From assembly GCF_006494365.1 (NCBI RefSeq), contig NZ_VHIP01000001.1:1-64000 (forward strand): 64,000 nt of DNA, written 5' to 3'. The translations under genes were made by a program, and so were the position numbers. Below are positions 26,449 to 36,587 of this stretch, piece by piece. This DNA comes from Aestuariibacter sp. GS-14. Its GTDB lineage: Bacteria; Pseudomonadota; Gammaproteobacteria; Enterobacterales; Alteromonadaceae. The notes beneath the pieces are model-generated. The model did not search any database. It saw only the letters and a program-made list of their open reading frames with translations, and was not told where the DNA came from. The stretch's first letter is position 1; every line of letters starts with the position of its first letter.

Positions 26449-27630
26449 ATGTCTGCGCCTGAATTAGATAACATCCGTGAGCGAATTACCTCACTTGATA
26501 CCGAACTGCTTGGCCTGTTGGCTGAACGCCGTGGTTTAACCAACCAGGTAGCCGAAACAAAAATCAAGCACCACATTCCAGTGCGCGATCAGGCACGCGA
26601 GGAACAATTACTCATCCGCCTGATTAAAGAAGGTCAGCAAAAAGGATTAGACCCGCATTACGTTACTCAGATATTTCATGTAATCATTGAAGATTCAGTA
26701 TTAAACCAGCAAGCCATGCTGGCCGAGCGCGCAAACCCAGGCAGTGCCCTTCCTCTGAATCGGGTTGCCTTCTTGGGTGATCGGGGTTCTTATAGCTATC
26801 TTGCTACGCAAAAGTATTTCTCCCGTCGTCCGGGTGATCTGCTAGAAATGGGCTGCCAGAGCTTTAAAGAGGTAGTGGGCAAAGTAGAAAATAACGAAGC
26901 CGACTATGCGGTATTACCCATTGAAAATACCACATCAGGCAGTATCAACGAAGTGTACGACCAGCTTCAGCATACCGAGCTCAATATCATAGGTGAACTG
27001 ACTCACGCTATTAAGCACAGCTTACTGGTTGCCAAAGACACTACACTGGCTAATATCAAGACACTGTACGCCCATCCGCAGGTATTCACTCAATGCAGCC
27101 ACTTCCTGGCTGAACTGGGGAATGTGGAAGTAAAAACGATGGATAGCACCTCTTCAGCAATGCTAACTGTCAGTGAGTTGAACCGCGAGGATGTAGCAGC
27201 CATTGGCAGTGAAGCCGGTGGTAATCTGTATGGATTGATGGCAATTAAATCGAATCTGGCCAATCAGAAAGAAAACCACAGCCGTTTTATTGTAGTAGCC
27301 AAACAACCAGTGGTAGTGCCTCTACAGGTGCCGGCTAAAACCACGTTTGTAATGTCAACGGTTCAAAAGCCTGGCGCACTGGTAGAAGCATTATTGGTAT
27401 TAAAGCAAAACAACATCAATATGACCAAACTGGAATCCCGCCCTATTCACGGTAATCCTTGGGAAGAGATGTTTTACATCGACGTGGAAGGTAACACCCA
27501 GGATGGTCCAATGCAGATTGCGATTGCTGAACTGAAAAAGATAACGCGTTACGTAAAAGTACTCGGGTGTTATCCAAGTGAAGAAATCAGCCCGACTAAG
27601 GTAGCAGCAAGCAAAGCGCTGGCTTCTTAA
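26449..27630 (+). CDS. pheA: Bifunctional chorismate mutase/prephenate dehydratase (P-protein)
   Basis: Converts chorismate to prephenate and then phenylpyruvate for phenylalanine synthesis. The 393-residue protein has an AroQ-type chorismate mutase domain (about 1-95, LDTELLGLLAERRGL), a prephenate dehydratase domain (about 105-285, FLGDRGSYSYLA, LPIENTTSGSINEVYD, QVFTQC) and a C-terminal ACT domain (about 300-380, KPGALVEALLVLKQNNINMTKLESRP) that binds phenylalanine for feedback inhibition. It is controlled by the Phe leader and attenuator immediately upstream and closed by a terminator shared with the convergent chemoreceptor gene. Confidence 0.97.
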   Translation: MSAPELDNIRERITSLDTELLGLLAERRGLTNQVAETKIKHHIPVRDQAREEQLLIRLIKEGQQKGLDPHYVTQIFHVIIEDSVLNQQAMLAERANPGSALPLNRVAFLGDRGSYSYLATQKYFSRRPGDLLEMGCQSFKEVVGKVENNEADYAVLPIENTTSGSINEVYDQLQHTELNIIGELTHAIKHSLLVAKDTTLANIKTLYAHPQVFTQCSHFLAELGNVEVKTMDSTSSAMLTVSELNREDVAAIGSEAGGNLYGLMAIKSNLANQKENHSRFIVVAKQPVVVPLQVPAKTTFVMSTVQKPGALVEALLVLKQNNINMTKLESRPIHGNPWEEMFYIDVEGNTQDGPMQIAIAELKKITRYVKVLGCYPSEEISPTKVAASKALAS

Positions 27631-27635
27631 TTACA

Positions 27636-27661
27636 AAAAAGGCCACTGACGTGGCCTTTTT
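27636..27661. terminator. Bidirectional terminator between pheA and the chemoreceptor gene
   Basis: Perfect AAAAAGGCCAC / GTGGCCTTTTT stem with a TGAC loop; T-runs on both strands allow it to end the plus-strand pheA transcript and the minus-strand chemoreceptor transcript. Confidence 0.93.
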
Positions 27662-27671
27662 CATTTTAATA

Positions 27672-29990
27672 TCAGGTTTTAAACCGGTTAACCATATCCT
27701 GCAAAGACACCGCAATCTTTGCCAGCTCGTCGGCAGCATTTCGGGTATGCACAGCACCGTTATGGATGTCTTCGGAAAGGTGATTCACTTCATTCACGTT
27801 TTCGCCAATGGCATTTGAGGTTGCTTCCTGCTCTACAGCGGCACTGGCTACCACGCTCACTAATTGTTGTACCTGTTCAATGGTTTGACCTAATTCGTTC
27901 ATCGCCACAGTAACCAAATCAACCAGGTGAATACCTCCACCTGCTGCCGCCTCTGCTTTTTCCATGGCAACCACGGATTTCTCCGATGACACGTTCATCT
28001 TCTCAATGATCCGTTCTATTTCAACGGTACTTTCCTGCGAGCGATTAGCCAACGTCCTTACTTCATCGGCGACCACTGAAAATCCCCTACCCGCTTCACC
28101 CGCTCTTGCCGCCTCTATTGCTGCATTCAGCGCCAATAAATTAGTTTGGTCTGCGATACTTTTAATTACATTCAGCAACGACGTTATTTGCGACACTTCC
28201 GCTTTTAACGACGCAATAATAGTTGATGAATCCTGAATAAGTTTTACCAACAACTTAATATTGTCAGCAGCCATATCAGCGCGTTCCATATTCTCATTCA
28301 GGCTGTGTTCTGCTCGTGTGCCAAAATCCCGGGTTTCTGACGTTGACTCGGCAATACTGGTAATTGAATCAGTCAGTTGTGTAATTGCAGATGCCACTTC
28401 TTGCATCTGTCTGGCCTGATTGTCGGTGGTTGTTTCGCTTTGATGCGTAATAGCGCTTAACTCTTCAGAGGCAGAAGCCAGCGACTCAGACGCGCCTTTA
28501 ACGCTATCGATGATGTCTCGAATTTGGCCGGTAAACTGATTAAACGCCAGCACAATTCGGTTAATTTCGGCAATACGCGTTTCTGCTAACTTCACTGTTA
28601 AATCGCCATTGCCGCTGGCCAATTGTTCACATGCGTCCCCCAACCGGGTTAACGGACGCACTAACCGACCGGATAGCCACACAATCACTACCACGGAAAG
28701 AGCTACGATTATGGCAATCGCAATAAAGACAGTAGTCACCAGTTTATTACGCAGTACAACTGCTGGCTGGAGCGCTTCTTCAACGTCGATTTCAGCGATA
28801 AGCGCGTATTGATTATCGCCAATAGAAAGCTGTCGGTACGCCGAAAACACCTCAACATCCCGATAATCTTTAACAATGCCAAATCCTTTTTGCCCGTTTA
28901 AAGCGCGTTCAACAGACACGGTATCAACATCCTGAATCCCTACTGTTGTGCCTGCGTCAGCTACTTGCTTTGCTGTTTTCGGATATAAGCGTCCAACCGC
29001 TGCTAAATAGTCATTCGGAGCCTCCAAAAAGAAACGGCTTTCGGTAACCAGCTTTTTATCAGCACTAACCAGGTAAGTTTCACCGGAATCACCGTAGCCA
29101 ATTTCCTGCCACTGTTGATTGTGCTCTAAGATATTGCTGATCACATTAAGCGGGATTTGGAATATCAGCACGCCTGTTGTAGTGCCATTTTCATCGATGA
29201 TCTGGGCACCTAAAAAGCCCGCCATGGCGTTATACGATGGCAGGTAGGATTCCAGTTTACTGAAGGATACTTTATCTTTGTTGTTCAGCGCTTTGCGATA
29301 CGCTTCTGCAATACCGGTTTTTGCATAGGGGCCAGTTTGCAGGTTAGTTGCGTAATCCAGTTCTTTAAACACCGAGTACACCACATCACCCGTTTTGGGG
29401 TCTGCGATAAAAATATCATAAAAGCCAAATTCCTTTAGAAACGCCCGGAAGAAGCCGTGATATTTTTCGTGTACCGCAGCATATTCAGACGTGTTATTGG
29501 GTTTAAAAAGGGTATCTTTTTCGCCAATTGGAAAGCGGGAGCCGGCAATAAAATCGTACTGTAGTTTTTTTGCGGTATCAGATAAACCGTTAACAAGAGA
29601 AAGTGGGTTACTGATGTTTGTGCCATTACGCTTGCTGTACAAATTAGCAAATTCAGTATCGTAATAGCGTTGAAGCATTTGGCTTTCGTTACTTTGCAGT
29701 GGATTACGTTCAGCATCATAGCGACGATACGCGTTAGCAAATTGCTTTGATGCCTCAATAACCAGTGCTTCAGTTGACTTCAATTGTAGCTGTCTTTCAA
29801 TAAAATTGAGGTACTGAGACACCGACTCATGGGTTTGAGCTACCTCAACCATCAATTTCTTCTCAGCCCCCAGGGTCAGGGCTTCGCGGGATTCGTTTAC
29901 GCTGATATGCAGGGAAATGCCCGCCATTAGCAACACAACGAAAATAACTAACGGAATTAATGAAAACAGTAATCTCTGTTTCAGTGTCAT
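27672..29990 (-). CDS. Methyl-accepting chemotaxis protein
   Basis: A 772-residue chemoreceptor. N-terminal membrane helix (about 8-30), a large periplasmic sensor (about 31-410) with a Cache-like fold pattern ([18 protein letters not shown] and the [16 protein letters not shown] segment), second membrane helix (about 415-437), HAMP domain, then the cytoplasmic signalling domain with the conserved hairpin tip [20 protein letters not shown]. No CheR-binding pentapeptide is present at the C-terminus (ends VNRFKT). The ligand is unknown. It stands between pheA and tyrA, two operons that adjoin directly in E. coli. Confidence 0.94.
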   Translation of the reverse strand: MTLKQRLLFSLIPLVIFVVLLMAGISLHISVNESREALTLGAEKKLMVEVAQTHESVSQYLNFIERQLQLKSTEALVIEASKQFANAYRRYDAERNPLQSNESQMLQRYYDTEFANLYSKRNGTNISNPLSLVNGLSDTAKKLQYDFIAGSRFPIGEKDTLFKPNNTSEYAAVHEKYHGFFRAFLKEFGFYDIFIADPKTGDVVYSVFKELDYATNLQTGPYAKTGIAEAYRKALNNKDKVSFSKLESYLPSYNAMAGFLGAQIIDENGTTTGVLIFQIPLNVISNILEHNQQWQEIGYGDSGETYLVSADKKLVTESRFFLEAPNDYLAAVGRLYPKTAKQVADAGTTVGIQDVDTVSVERALNGQKGFGIVKDYRDVEVFSAYRQLSIGDNQYALIAEIDVEEALQPAVVLRNKLVTTVFIAIAIIVALSVVVIVWLSGRLVRPLTRLGDACEQLASGNGDLTVKLAETRIAEINRIVLAFNQFTGQIRDIIDSVKGASESLASASEELSAITHQSETTTDNQARQMQEVASAITQLTDSITSIAESTSETRDFGTRAEHSLNENMERADMAADNIKLLVKLIQDSSTIIASLKAEVSQITSLLNVIKSIADQTNLLALNAAIEAARAGEAGRGFSVVADEVRTLANRSQESTVEIERIIEKMNVSSEKSVVAMEKAEAAAGGGIHLVDLVTVAMNELGQTIEQVQQLVSVVASAAVEQEATSNAIGENVNEVNHLSEDIHNGAVHTRNAADELAKIAVSLQDMVNRFKT

Positions 29991-30049
29991 ATTAACGGTT
30001 CCCTACAGACAGATAACTCTAAACTAAGAAGTTTCTCGGCCTAACGCAA

Positions 30050-31222
30050 TTATTCTTTAGGAGGGGGCTGAACCGACCTTAACATCTGATTATCATCAGC
30101 TTTTAGTAATAATTGCTTGCTGTCGACCAGGCACGTTTTGGCATAATCGCCAAACCAGTCGCCTATCTCGTTAAACTGGCGAATAAATTCCGCTTTATTG
30201 CCCTGCTCTAATAAAACTAATGCTTCACCAAACCGCTCATGAAACCTGCGAAGTAACGCAAAGTTTTCGGGATTATTATAGATGATATCGGCATAAAGGT
30301 TAGGAGATTGAGCAAATAGTCTGCCTACCATTGCAAGCTCTAATCGATAGATGGGGGAACTCAACTGAGTAAGTTGCATTAGATCCGGGTTTTCACCGGC
30401 CAGATGCGCACCATACACAAAGGTGTTGAAATGGCGCATTACCTGAATAAAAGCCATCGCTTTATCATGTTTCTGGGCACTGGTTTCAATTAGGTTAGCA
30501 CCCCAAATTTGCATTTGTTGAAGCAACCAGTCGTAAGTTTCATTGCCACGGCCATGGCACACTACAACCACCTGCTTAATCATGCCTGGTGCATCAGGTC
30601 CAAACATAGGATGCAAGCCGACTACCGGCCCACTGTGCACCGCCATCATGGCTGCCAGCGGCTTGTTTTTAATACTGGTTATATCGGCCAATATACAATG
30701 CTCAGGCAAAGCTTTTAATTTTGAAATGACGTCTACGGTTAGATTAATTGGCACAGATACCAAAACAAGGCTGGCGCGTGAAAATAAACGCTCAGCGTCA
30801 GACCAGTCCTCTTTTTCGAGAATATCAACCTGGTAGCCACTGCGGGTAAACAACCCTACAAACACACTGCCCAGCGCGCCAGCACCACCAATAATCACAA
30901 TGCGTTTAACATCGGGATTGGCACAGCGATAGCGATTATTCTGAATATGGTAAGACTCGCGCATAATGCGGCGAAGTAAATCTTCTACTAATGAAGGAGA
31001 CACACCTGCAGACTCAGCCTGCCGCTGCCGGTCTTCTAACATGGAAGCTTCCCGGGATGGCACGTAAATTGGCATACCGGTTTTGGCTTTGATGTCGCCA
31101 ACTTTAGCAGCTAGTACCGCACGTTTGGCGAGTAATTCAACGAGCTGGCTATCCAGCTCGTCAATTCCCTGGCGAAGTTCGCTCAATTGCTGAGCAAACT
31201 GTTCCGCTGAGTCTTGTGACAT
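30050..31222 (-). CDS. tyrA: Bifunctional chorismate mutase/prephenate dehydrogenase (T-protein)
   Basis: Makes 4-hydroxyphenylpyruvate from chorismate for tyrosine synthesis. The 390-residue protein has an AroQ chorismate mutase domain (about 13-95, [21 protein letters not shown]) and an NAD-binding prephenate dehydrogenase domain (about 105-375) with the Rossmann motif GGAGALGS (112-119) and the GLHPMFGPD segment. It is the second gene of aroF-tyrA, four bases after aroF, the arrangement known from E. coli. Confidence 0.97.
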   Translation of the reverse strand: MSQDSAEQFAQQLSELRQGIDELDSQLVELLAKRAVLAAKVGDIKAKTGMPIYVPSREASMLEDRQRQAESAGVSPSLVEDLLRRIMRESYHIQNNRYRCANPDVKRIVIIGGAGALGSVFVGLFTRSGYQVDILEKEDWSDAERLFSRASLVLVSVPINLTVDVISKLKALPEHCILADITSIKNKPLAAMMAVHSGPVVGLHPMFGPDAPGMIKQVVVVCHGRGNETYDWLLQQMQIWGANLIETSAQKHDKAMAFIQVMRHFNTFVYGAHLAGENPDLMQLTQLSSPIYRLELAMVGRLFAQSPNLYADIIYNNPENFALLRRFHERFGEALVLLEQGNKAEFIRQFNEIGDWFGDYAKTCLVDSKQLLLKADDNQMLRSVQPPPKE

Positions 31223-31226
31223 AAAA

Positions 31227-32318
31227 TCAGGCTACATCCGTTCGCTTATTCTGACGTAATGGTAACACAGTAATCAGCTTGTCACGCATTTGTCCGAGCA
31301 GAGTTTCAGTGGTATCCCAGTCGATGCAGCCGTCGGTTATTGATACACCGTATTCCAGTGCATCAAAAGGCACACCGTCAGACTTCTGATTGCCAGCTTT
31401 TAAATGGCTTTCTAACATCACACCAATAATAGACTGATTCCCTTCAAGAATTTGATTTACCACGTTTTGTGCTACCAGCGGCTGGCGGCGGTAATCCTTA
31501 TTGGAATTAGCATGACTGCAATCTACTACCAGGCCTGCCGTCAATTTCGCGTTAACCAGCCATTCTTCACATTCAGATACGCACACAGAATCGTAATTTG
31601 GCTGTTTACCACCACGTAAAATAATGTGGCCGTCAGGATTACCCTGAGTTTCAATAATGCTCACCTGGCCCTGCTTATTGATTCCCATAAAACGATGAGA
31701 AGACGCTGCAGATTTAAGTGCATTAATAGCAATATCCAAACTACCGTCGGTGCCGTTTTTAAAGCCAACTGGCATAGACAGACCGCTCGCCATTTCGCGG
31801 TGAGTTTGCGACTCTGACGTACGCGCACCAATTGCACTCCAACTAAACAGTTCAGCAAGGTACTGCGGGCTGATGGGGTCGAGCGCTTCAGTAGCAACCG
31901 GCAATTCCAGTTCTGCTAACCAAATCAATAATTCACGGGCCTTGCGCAAGCCGGTTTCGATCTCGAAAGTGTCGTTGATGTGCGGATCGTTGATCAGGCC
32001 TTTCCAGCCCGTAGTAGTACGTGGTTTTTCAAAGTACACACGCATCACAATGTACAGGGTGTCTTTGTAACACTCATGCAGCTCTTTTAAACGCAACGCA
32101 TAGTCTTTTGCCGCTTCAACATCGTGAATTGAGCACGGCCCGCAGATCACCAGCATACGGTGATCACGACGGTGGATGATATCGGCGATAATTTGGCGTG
32201 AATCACGGATTACCGAAAGCGCACGCTCTGAAACGGGTAATTCCTGAGCCAGTGCCTCAGGCGTGATCAGAATTTTTTCTGAGCTCACGTGAATGTTGTT
32301 AATAGTGTCCTTAATCAT
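31227..32318 (-). CDS. aroF: 3-deoxy-7-phosphoheptulonate synthase, probably tyrosine-sensitive (AroF)
   Basis: Class I DAHP synthase, first step of the shikimate pathway. The 363-residue protein carries [23 protein letters not shown], the [28 protein letters not shown] block and [10 protein letters not shown], all catalytic or metal-site segments of the AroF/AroG/AroH family. It is assigned as AroF because it heads an operon with tyrA and is preceded by a TyrR box; the feedback specificity is inferred from that context, not from individual residues. Confidence 0.93.
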   Translation of the reverse strand: MIKDTINNIHVSSEKILITPEALAQELPVSERALSVIRDSRQIIADIIHRRDHRMLVICGPCSIHDVEAAKDYALRLKELHECYKDTLYIVMRVYFEKPRTTTGWKGLINDPHINDTFEIETGLRKARELLIWLAELELPVATEALDPISPQYLAELFSWSAIGARTSESQTHREMASGLSMPVGFKNGTDGSLDIAINALKSAASSHRFMGINKQGQVSIIETQGNPDGHIILRGGKQPNYDSVCVSECEEWLVNAKLTAGLVVDCSHANSNKDYRRQPLVAQNVVNQILEGNQSIIGVMLESHLKAGNQKSDGVPFDALEYGVSITDGCIDWDTTETLLGQMRDKLITVLPLRQNKRTDVA

Positions 32319-32432
32319 TTGTCGCTCTCGGTCTTGGGAGTAATAAAATACCTTACAGGCCTGTTACTATGGGAAACAACTCCATTTCAACATCGTCCAT
32401 TAAGTAAAGCAGAAACAGGCAATAAATACAGG

Positions 32433-32450
32433 TGTATAATTATATTTACA
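32433..32450. promoter_or_regulatory. TyrR box at the aroF-tyrA promoter
   Basis: TGTATA-N6-TTTACA, one mismatch from the TyrR consensus TGTAAA-N6-TTTACA, 115 bases upstream of the aroF start. On the minus strand the box contains a TATAAT that could serve as the -10 element, so bound TyrR would block RNA polymerase. In E. coli TyrR represses aroF-tyrA with tyrosine. The tyrR gene is not in this window. Confidence 0.75.
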
Positions 32451-32757
32451 TCAAAAAAATTCAACCTGATGAAATAGCGTTGACTTTTTACCAATAATTG
32501 ATATGCAAAGCAAGTAAAAACTCCGTATTTGAAGCACTTTGCATGAATTCCACACTGGGAAATTGCTATCTGGTGAATACCGGTATATACGCTCAATTGG
32601 GGTAGTTTAATTGCAGGAATCGTCATTAGTAAAAAGCTAACGCATTGCGACGAAACAAGTTTTAATGCGGTGAACGACCATGCCATTATGTTACAAAAAT
32701 GTTGTACTTGGCATAAAGCACAACATAGCGTGCAACAATTAAACAATGTAGGGACAC
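32451..32757. other. Intergenic region between divergent aroF-tyrA and ABC-exporter operons
   Basis: No convincing gene. A Cys-rich minus-strand frame (32387-32746) has no ribosome-binding site or family features and is treated as spurious. The stretch should hold the promoter of the ABC-exporter operon; the only clear signal there is an AGGG ribosome-binding site just before 32758. Confidence 0.4.
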
Positions 32758-33435
32758 ATGATTACTCTGACAAACATTCGCAAATGCTTTTCAAATGGCG
32801 AAGAACAGATTGTTGCGCTCAACGATGTATCACTAACCATTCGCCAAAATGAATTCGTTGCCTTTATGGGCAGTTCAGGATCGGGCAAATCAACGTTAAT
32901 GAATATTCTCGGATGTCTGGATACGCCCAATAGTGGACATTACACCTTAAACGGTGAGCGCGTTGACAGTTTGAGTGACGAAGCCCTTTCCAGCATTCGC
33001 AATCGCCATATTGGCTTTATTTTTCAGACGTTTCATTTGCTACCCAAACTCGATGCCATTGGCAATGTTAAATTGCCGTTGCGCTATTCTGATGTTGATG
33101 ACGGCGAAGCGCACGAACGGGCCGTTGATTTGCTTCAGAAAGTGGGTCTTGGACACCGTATGACCCATCGCCCATTTGAAATGTCAGGTGGTCAGCGTCA
33201 GCGCGTTGCTATTGCACGGGCACTGGTGAACCGTCCTTCCATTGTGTTGGCCGATGAACCCACCGGAAACCTCGACAGCAAAACATCGGAAGACATCATG
33301 CAACTGCTCACCGAACTCCATCAGCAGGGTCAAACCATTGTGATGGTAACACACGAAGAAAACATCGCAGAATTCGCGCAACGGGTTGTCACCATGAAAG
33401 ACGGTCAGATTCTCAATGAGCGGAGTAAACTATGA
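32758..33435 (+). CDS. ABC transporter ATP-binding protein (MacB/LolD type)
   Basis: A 225-residue nucleotide-binding subunit with Walker [10 protein letters not shown] (38-46), signature [14 protein letters not shown] (about 142-155), Walker [12 protein letters not shown] and the switch His in MVTHEEN. This sequence type pairs with FtsX-like MacB or LolC permeases. It is the first of five genes with overlapping ends (the next starts at 33432), which include three adaptor proteins and a MacB-type permease. Confidence 0.95.
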   Translation: MITLTNIRKCFSNGEEQIVALNDVSLTIRQNEFVAFMGSSGSGKSTLMNILGCLDTPNSGHYTLNGERVDSLSDEALSSIRNRHIGFIFQTFHLLPKLDAIGNVKLPLRYSDVDDGEAHERAVDLLQKVGLGHRMTHRPFEMSGGQRQRVAIARALVNRPSIVLADEPTGNLDSKTSEDIMQLLTELHQQGQTIVMVTHEENIAEFAQRVVTMKDGQILNERSKL

Positions 33436-34430
33436 TATCCCGTTACTTGTGTTTCGCTGCCACAATGGGATTCAGTCTGGTCTCAAATGCCAATCAGGCA
33501 CCGTTAATCTTAACCGGCAAGCTGTCGTCATCAAATGTACAAAGCGTTACTGCGCCACGCACTGATCGATGGCAAATTCAGGTGCAATGGATGATAGAAG
33601 AAGGGAGTCTGGTGTCGCCTGGTGATGTGATCACCGTGTTTGATTCAGGCAGTGTGGATACGCAACTGGAACAGAACGAAGACAACCTGGCCACGCAGCA
33701 ACTCTCACTTAAAACCGAAACCATGACACTTGACCAGGCGGTCCGCGATGCCGAAGCGGCATTAAACGTTGCCGACCTCGAAGTTGAAAAGGCCCGCATC
33801 GAAGCCAGCATACAAACTAACGACATAAGCGAATACGACAAAGGACAGTACAAGCTTACCCTCGAGCGCGCGCTGGTTGAGCAATTTAAAGCGCAGCAAA
33901 CCCTCCAGCAAAAGCAGGCAGAACGCGCGTCCTCCCTGGAAAAAGCGCAAATAGAAATCGTTAAACTGGAAGAAACGGTGGAATATCAGCGCTATCTGCT
34001 CACCCGTCTTCAGGTAAAGGCCCAGATAAGTGGGGTGGTTAGCCATATGTATCACCCCTGGGATAACGAAAAGATTACCGCAGGCACAACCTTACAAGCA
34101 GCCATGAAGGTAATGGAAGTGCAGGACATCAGCGGTTTTAACATTGATGCCTGGGTGCATGAAATTGACGCCGATCGCATTACAAAAGGTCAATCGGCTA
34201 CCATTACGCTGGACGCGTATCCTCAGCAGCAATTTAATGCCACAGTCACCAGCATCGTTTCACAACCTGCTAAGAAGTCTGGTTGGGGCGAAAGCGCCTA
34301 TTACCAGCTCCAGTTAGCGTTCGATGCATTACCTCAACTAAAACTATTGCCCGGAATGAGTGTTAGAGTGGTTTTTGCCAACCAGGATCGCCTTATGGAT
34401 AGCCGACGGGAGACTGCAAGTGCGAATTAA
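33432..34430 (+). CDS. Periplasmic adaptor (HlyD/MacA-type) 1
   Basis: A 332-residue membrane-fusion protein with an uncleaved or Sec-type N-terminus ([20 protein letters not shown]), a biotinyl-lipoyl-like half motif (about 45-75, [18 protein letters not shown]), a coiled-coil hairpin (about 85-195), the second half motif ([15 protein letters not shown]) and a beta-barrel segment with [10 protein letters not shown]. It is first of three consecutive adaptors that all share the TLDAYP segment. It overlaps the ATPase gene by 4 bases and the next adaptor by 11. Confidence 0.88.
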   Translation: MISRYLCFAATMGFSLVSNANQAPLILTGKLSSSNVQSVTAPRTDRWQIQVQWMIEEGSLVSPGDVITVFDSGSVDTQLEQNEDNLATQQLSLKTETMTLDQAVRDAEAALNVADLEVEKARIEASIQTNDISEYDKGQYKLTLERALVEQFKAQQTLQQKQAERASSLEKAQIEIVKLEETVEYQRYLLTRLQVKAQISGVVSHMYHPWDNEKITAGTTLQAAMKVMEVQDISGFNIDAWVHEIDADRITKGQSATITLDAYPQQQFNATVTSIVSQPAKKSGWGESAYYQLQLAFDALPQLKLLPGMSVRVVFANQDRLMDSRRETASAN

Positions 34431-35409
34431 TATTGTGTTGCTAGCCGCCGCCCTGCTTATGGGTTGCTCAGAGCAAAGCGCTTCTCAATCAGATGCCAAG
34501 CGGGTAATCAAACAGCCGTTAACTGCGTCAGGCGAAATCGTATCGTTAAATACAGCCAGCATTTCTCCCCCTTCCGTGCGTGGGATGTGGCAAATGAAAG
34601 TCCAGTTTCTGGTGCCAGAGAACTCCCATGTTAAAGAAGGAGACATGCTGGTGAAATTTGACGATCAACAACTGAAAACCAAACTTATCGAGCAAAAAAG
34701 CGAACTGGAAGCCGAAACCAAGAATTACCAGACTAAACAACTGGAAAATGAAGCGAAGCAAGAAGAGTTAAAGCTGGCACTGGCGGAAGCGCAGATGAAT
34801 TTCGATAAGCAAAAGCGACTGGTTGAAATTGTCGATGTAGCCACCAAGCGGGTAGAAAAAGAAAAACAACGCAAAGAATTTGACATTGCCCAGGCAAAAT
34901 TAGCCCAGGCCCAGCAACAACTGGAACAGTTCAGCACATCGCGTGCACTGAACGACGAATTAGCAAAAAGTAAAATCAATCGCTTACAAACCAAGCTAAG
35001 CCGCACGCAAAGCAACATTGAGAAGCTGCAGATCAAGGCTCCCAAATCTGGCCTTATCATGTACAAAGCCGATCCGGAAGGCAACAAAACAGCCGTGGGC
35101 GACACTGTTTGGATGGGGCGAACCTTATTAACCATACCCTCATTGGACGCCTTGGCCATAAAAGCGCAGTTTGATGAAGCCGATACGGCCAAACTAACAC
35201 CGGGCACAGTAGTAAAAGTTACACTGGATGCCTACCCGGAAATCCCCTACTCCGGCACCATAGTGTCACTGGGCGAAGCTTACAAAGAAAAATCCACGAG
35301 TAATTTAAGCATTGTATTTGATGTGGAAATTGCATTGCACCAGATTGATGACAAGCGAATGCGACCGGGCATGAAAGCCAAAATTGAAGTGATGGAGGCC
35401 AGTTCATGA
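34420..35409 (+). CDS. Lipoprotein adaptor (HlyD/MacA-type) 2
   Basis: A 329-residue membrane-fusion lipoprotein. I place the start at GTG 34420, seven bases after a GGGAG ribosome-binding site; this gives a clean lipoprotein signal ([16 protein letters not shown]). A longer frame from 34360 would overlap the previous gene by 71 bases and hide the signal. Features: half motif with VKEGDMLVKFDDQQL, a long Lys/Glu/Gln-rich coiled-coil hairpin (about 90-200), the second half motif (IKAPKSGLIMYKA) and the barrel with TLDAYPEIPY. Second of three adaptors in the operon. Confidence 0.88.
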   Translation: MRINIVLLAAALLMGCSEQSASQSDAKRVIKQPLTASGEIVSLNTASISPPSVRGMWQMKVQFLVPENSHVKEGDMLVKFDDQQLKTKLIEQKSELEAETKNYQTKQLENEAKQEELKLALAEAQMNFDKQKRLVEIVDVATKRVEKEKQRKEFDIAQAKLAQAQQQLEQFSTSRALNDELAKSKINRLQTKLSRTQSNIEKLQIKAPKSGLIMYKADPEGNKTAVGDTVWMGRTLLTIPSLDALAIKAQFDEADTAKLTPGTVVKVTLDAYPEIPYSGTIVSLGEAYKEKSTSNLSIVFDVEIALHQIDDKRMRPGMKAKIEVMEASS

Positions 35410-36587
35410 GACAACTGTTAACACTGGCAATGTGCTTTGGAATGCTAAGCGCTTGCAATGACACAGAACAACTGATCCCCACTTACGAAGTGCGCCCTCA
35501 GCCATTTTCGCTTGCCGTTCCGATGAAGGGCGAACTTGAAGCGGCGCAAGCAACCGCAATTGGTGTGCCCAGCCGTCGCCCAATGACAATTGCCTGGTTA
35601 GAGCAAGAATATACCCAGGTGAAAAAAGGCCAGCTGGTTGCCCGATTTGATGCCGAACAACTCAGTTTGGATATGCGTCAGGAGATGCTGGCCATCATGT
35701 TGCTTGAAGAAGACATGAAACTGAACCGCGAAAATCTCAGTACCGCCGAAAAAGAAGTGAACGTAGACAAGGCACTGGTAGTGAAAGAGTTTGCCTTTGC
35801 TGATGAGTTTAGTATTGATGATTTACGGGTGTATTCTCAGCTTGAGATCATCGAAAACATGCAAAATAAAGAATACCTGGGCGCCAAGGATGAATATCTA
35901 GACTGGAAAAAAGACAGCGTTGTAGAGCAAAACACCAGTGCAATTGATGTAATTGCCATTCGAAAACAGGGCAGCCAGGCTAAATATGACCAGTTAAAAC
36001 TGGCTATGGACACCCTGGAAATTCGAGCGCCTTACGATGGTATGCTGGTGTATGAAGCCAATTGGCGAGGCGAGAAGCCAGCAATAGGTGAAACAGTATT
36101 CCCCGGACGCCCGATTGCCAAAATACCCGATATGTCAGCCATGCAGGCTAAAGGCTATGTGCTAGATAAAGAAGCCATTGATTTAGCCCCCGGACAAACC
36201 GTTTCCATTACACTGGATGCTTATCCCGATCAGCTGTTTACCGGTAAAGTGAAAGAAGTGTCAGGTTTTTCCCGCACAATTTCGCGTAACAATCCCACTA
36301 AGTATTTTGAAGTAACAGTGAATATTGACGACCAAACCTCTGATTTACTCACTCCTGGCAGAAAGCTACACGCCAGTATTCAGGTGAGTCAGAACGAATC
36401 ACGCCTGACACTGCCTACCCAAGCAATTTACAGTGAACAGGGTGTTAACTTTGTATTTAAGCAAACGGGAAGCGAATTCATTAAGCAACGAATAGAAATT
36501 GGTCAGAAGAACCTGTTTATGGTGGAAGTTACCGAAGGACTGGCAAGCGGCGATGTTATTGCACTGGCCTACAAGGAGTTATTGTAA
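35406..36587 (+). CDS. Lipoprotein adaptor (HlyD/MacA-type) 3
   Basis: A 393-residue membrane-fusion lipoprotein with lipobox LSAC (MRQLLTLAMCFGMLSAC), half motif with VKKGQLVARFDAEQL, a hairpin region (about 85-195), IRAPYDGMLVYEANW, a barrel with TLDAYPDQLF, and an extra C-terminal membrane-proximal domain (about 310-393, LTLPTQAIYSEQGVNFVF) not seen in the two preceding adaptors. It overlaps the second adaptor by 4 bases (ATGA) and the permease by one base (TAATG). Confidence 0.9.
   Translation: MRQLLTLAMCFGMLSACNDTEQLIPTYEVRPQPFSLAVPMKGELEAAQATAIGVPSRRPMTIAWLEQEYTQVKKGQLVARFDAEQLSLDMRQEMLAIMLLEEDMKLNRENLSTAEKEVNVDKALVVKEFAFADEFSIDDLRVYSQLEIIENMQNKEYLGAKDEYLDWKKDSVVEQNTSAIDVIAIRKQGSQAKYDQLKLAMDTLEIRAPYDGMLVYEANWRGEKPAIGETVFPGRPIAKIPDMSAMQAKGYVLDKEAIDLAPGQTVSITLDAYPDQLFTGKVKEVSGFSRTISRNNPTKYFEVTVNIDDQTSDLLTPGRKLHASIQVSQNESRLTLPTQAIYSEQGVNFVFKQTGSEFIKQRIEIGQKNLFMVEVTEGLASGDVIALAYKELL

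Noticed and set aside
32387..32746. 119-codon Cys-rich frame in the aroF upstream region
   Set aside because: Runs across the TyrR box and promoter region; composition is unlike protein and there is no ribosome-binding site.
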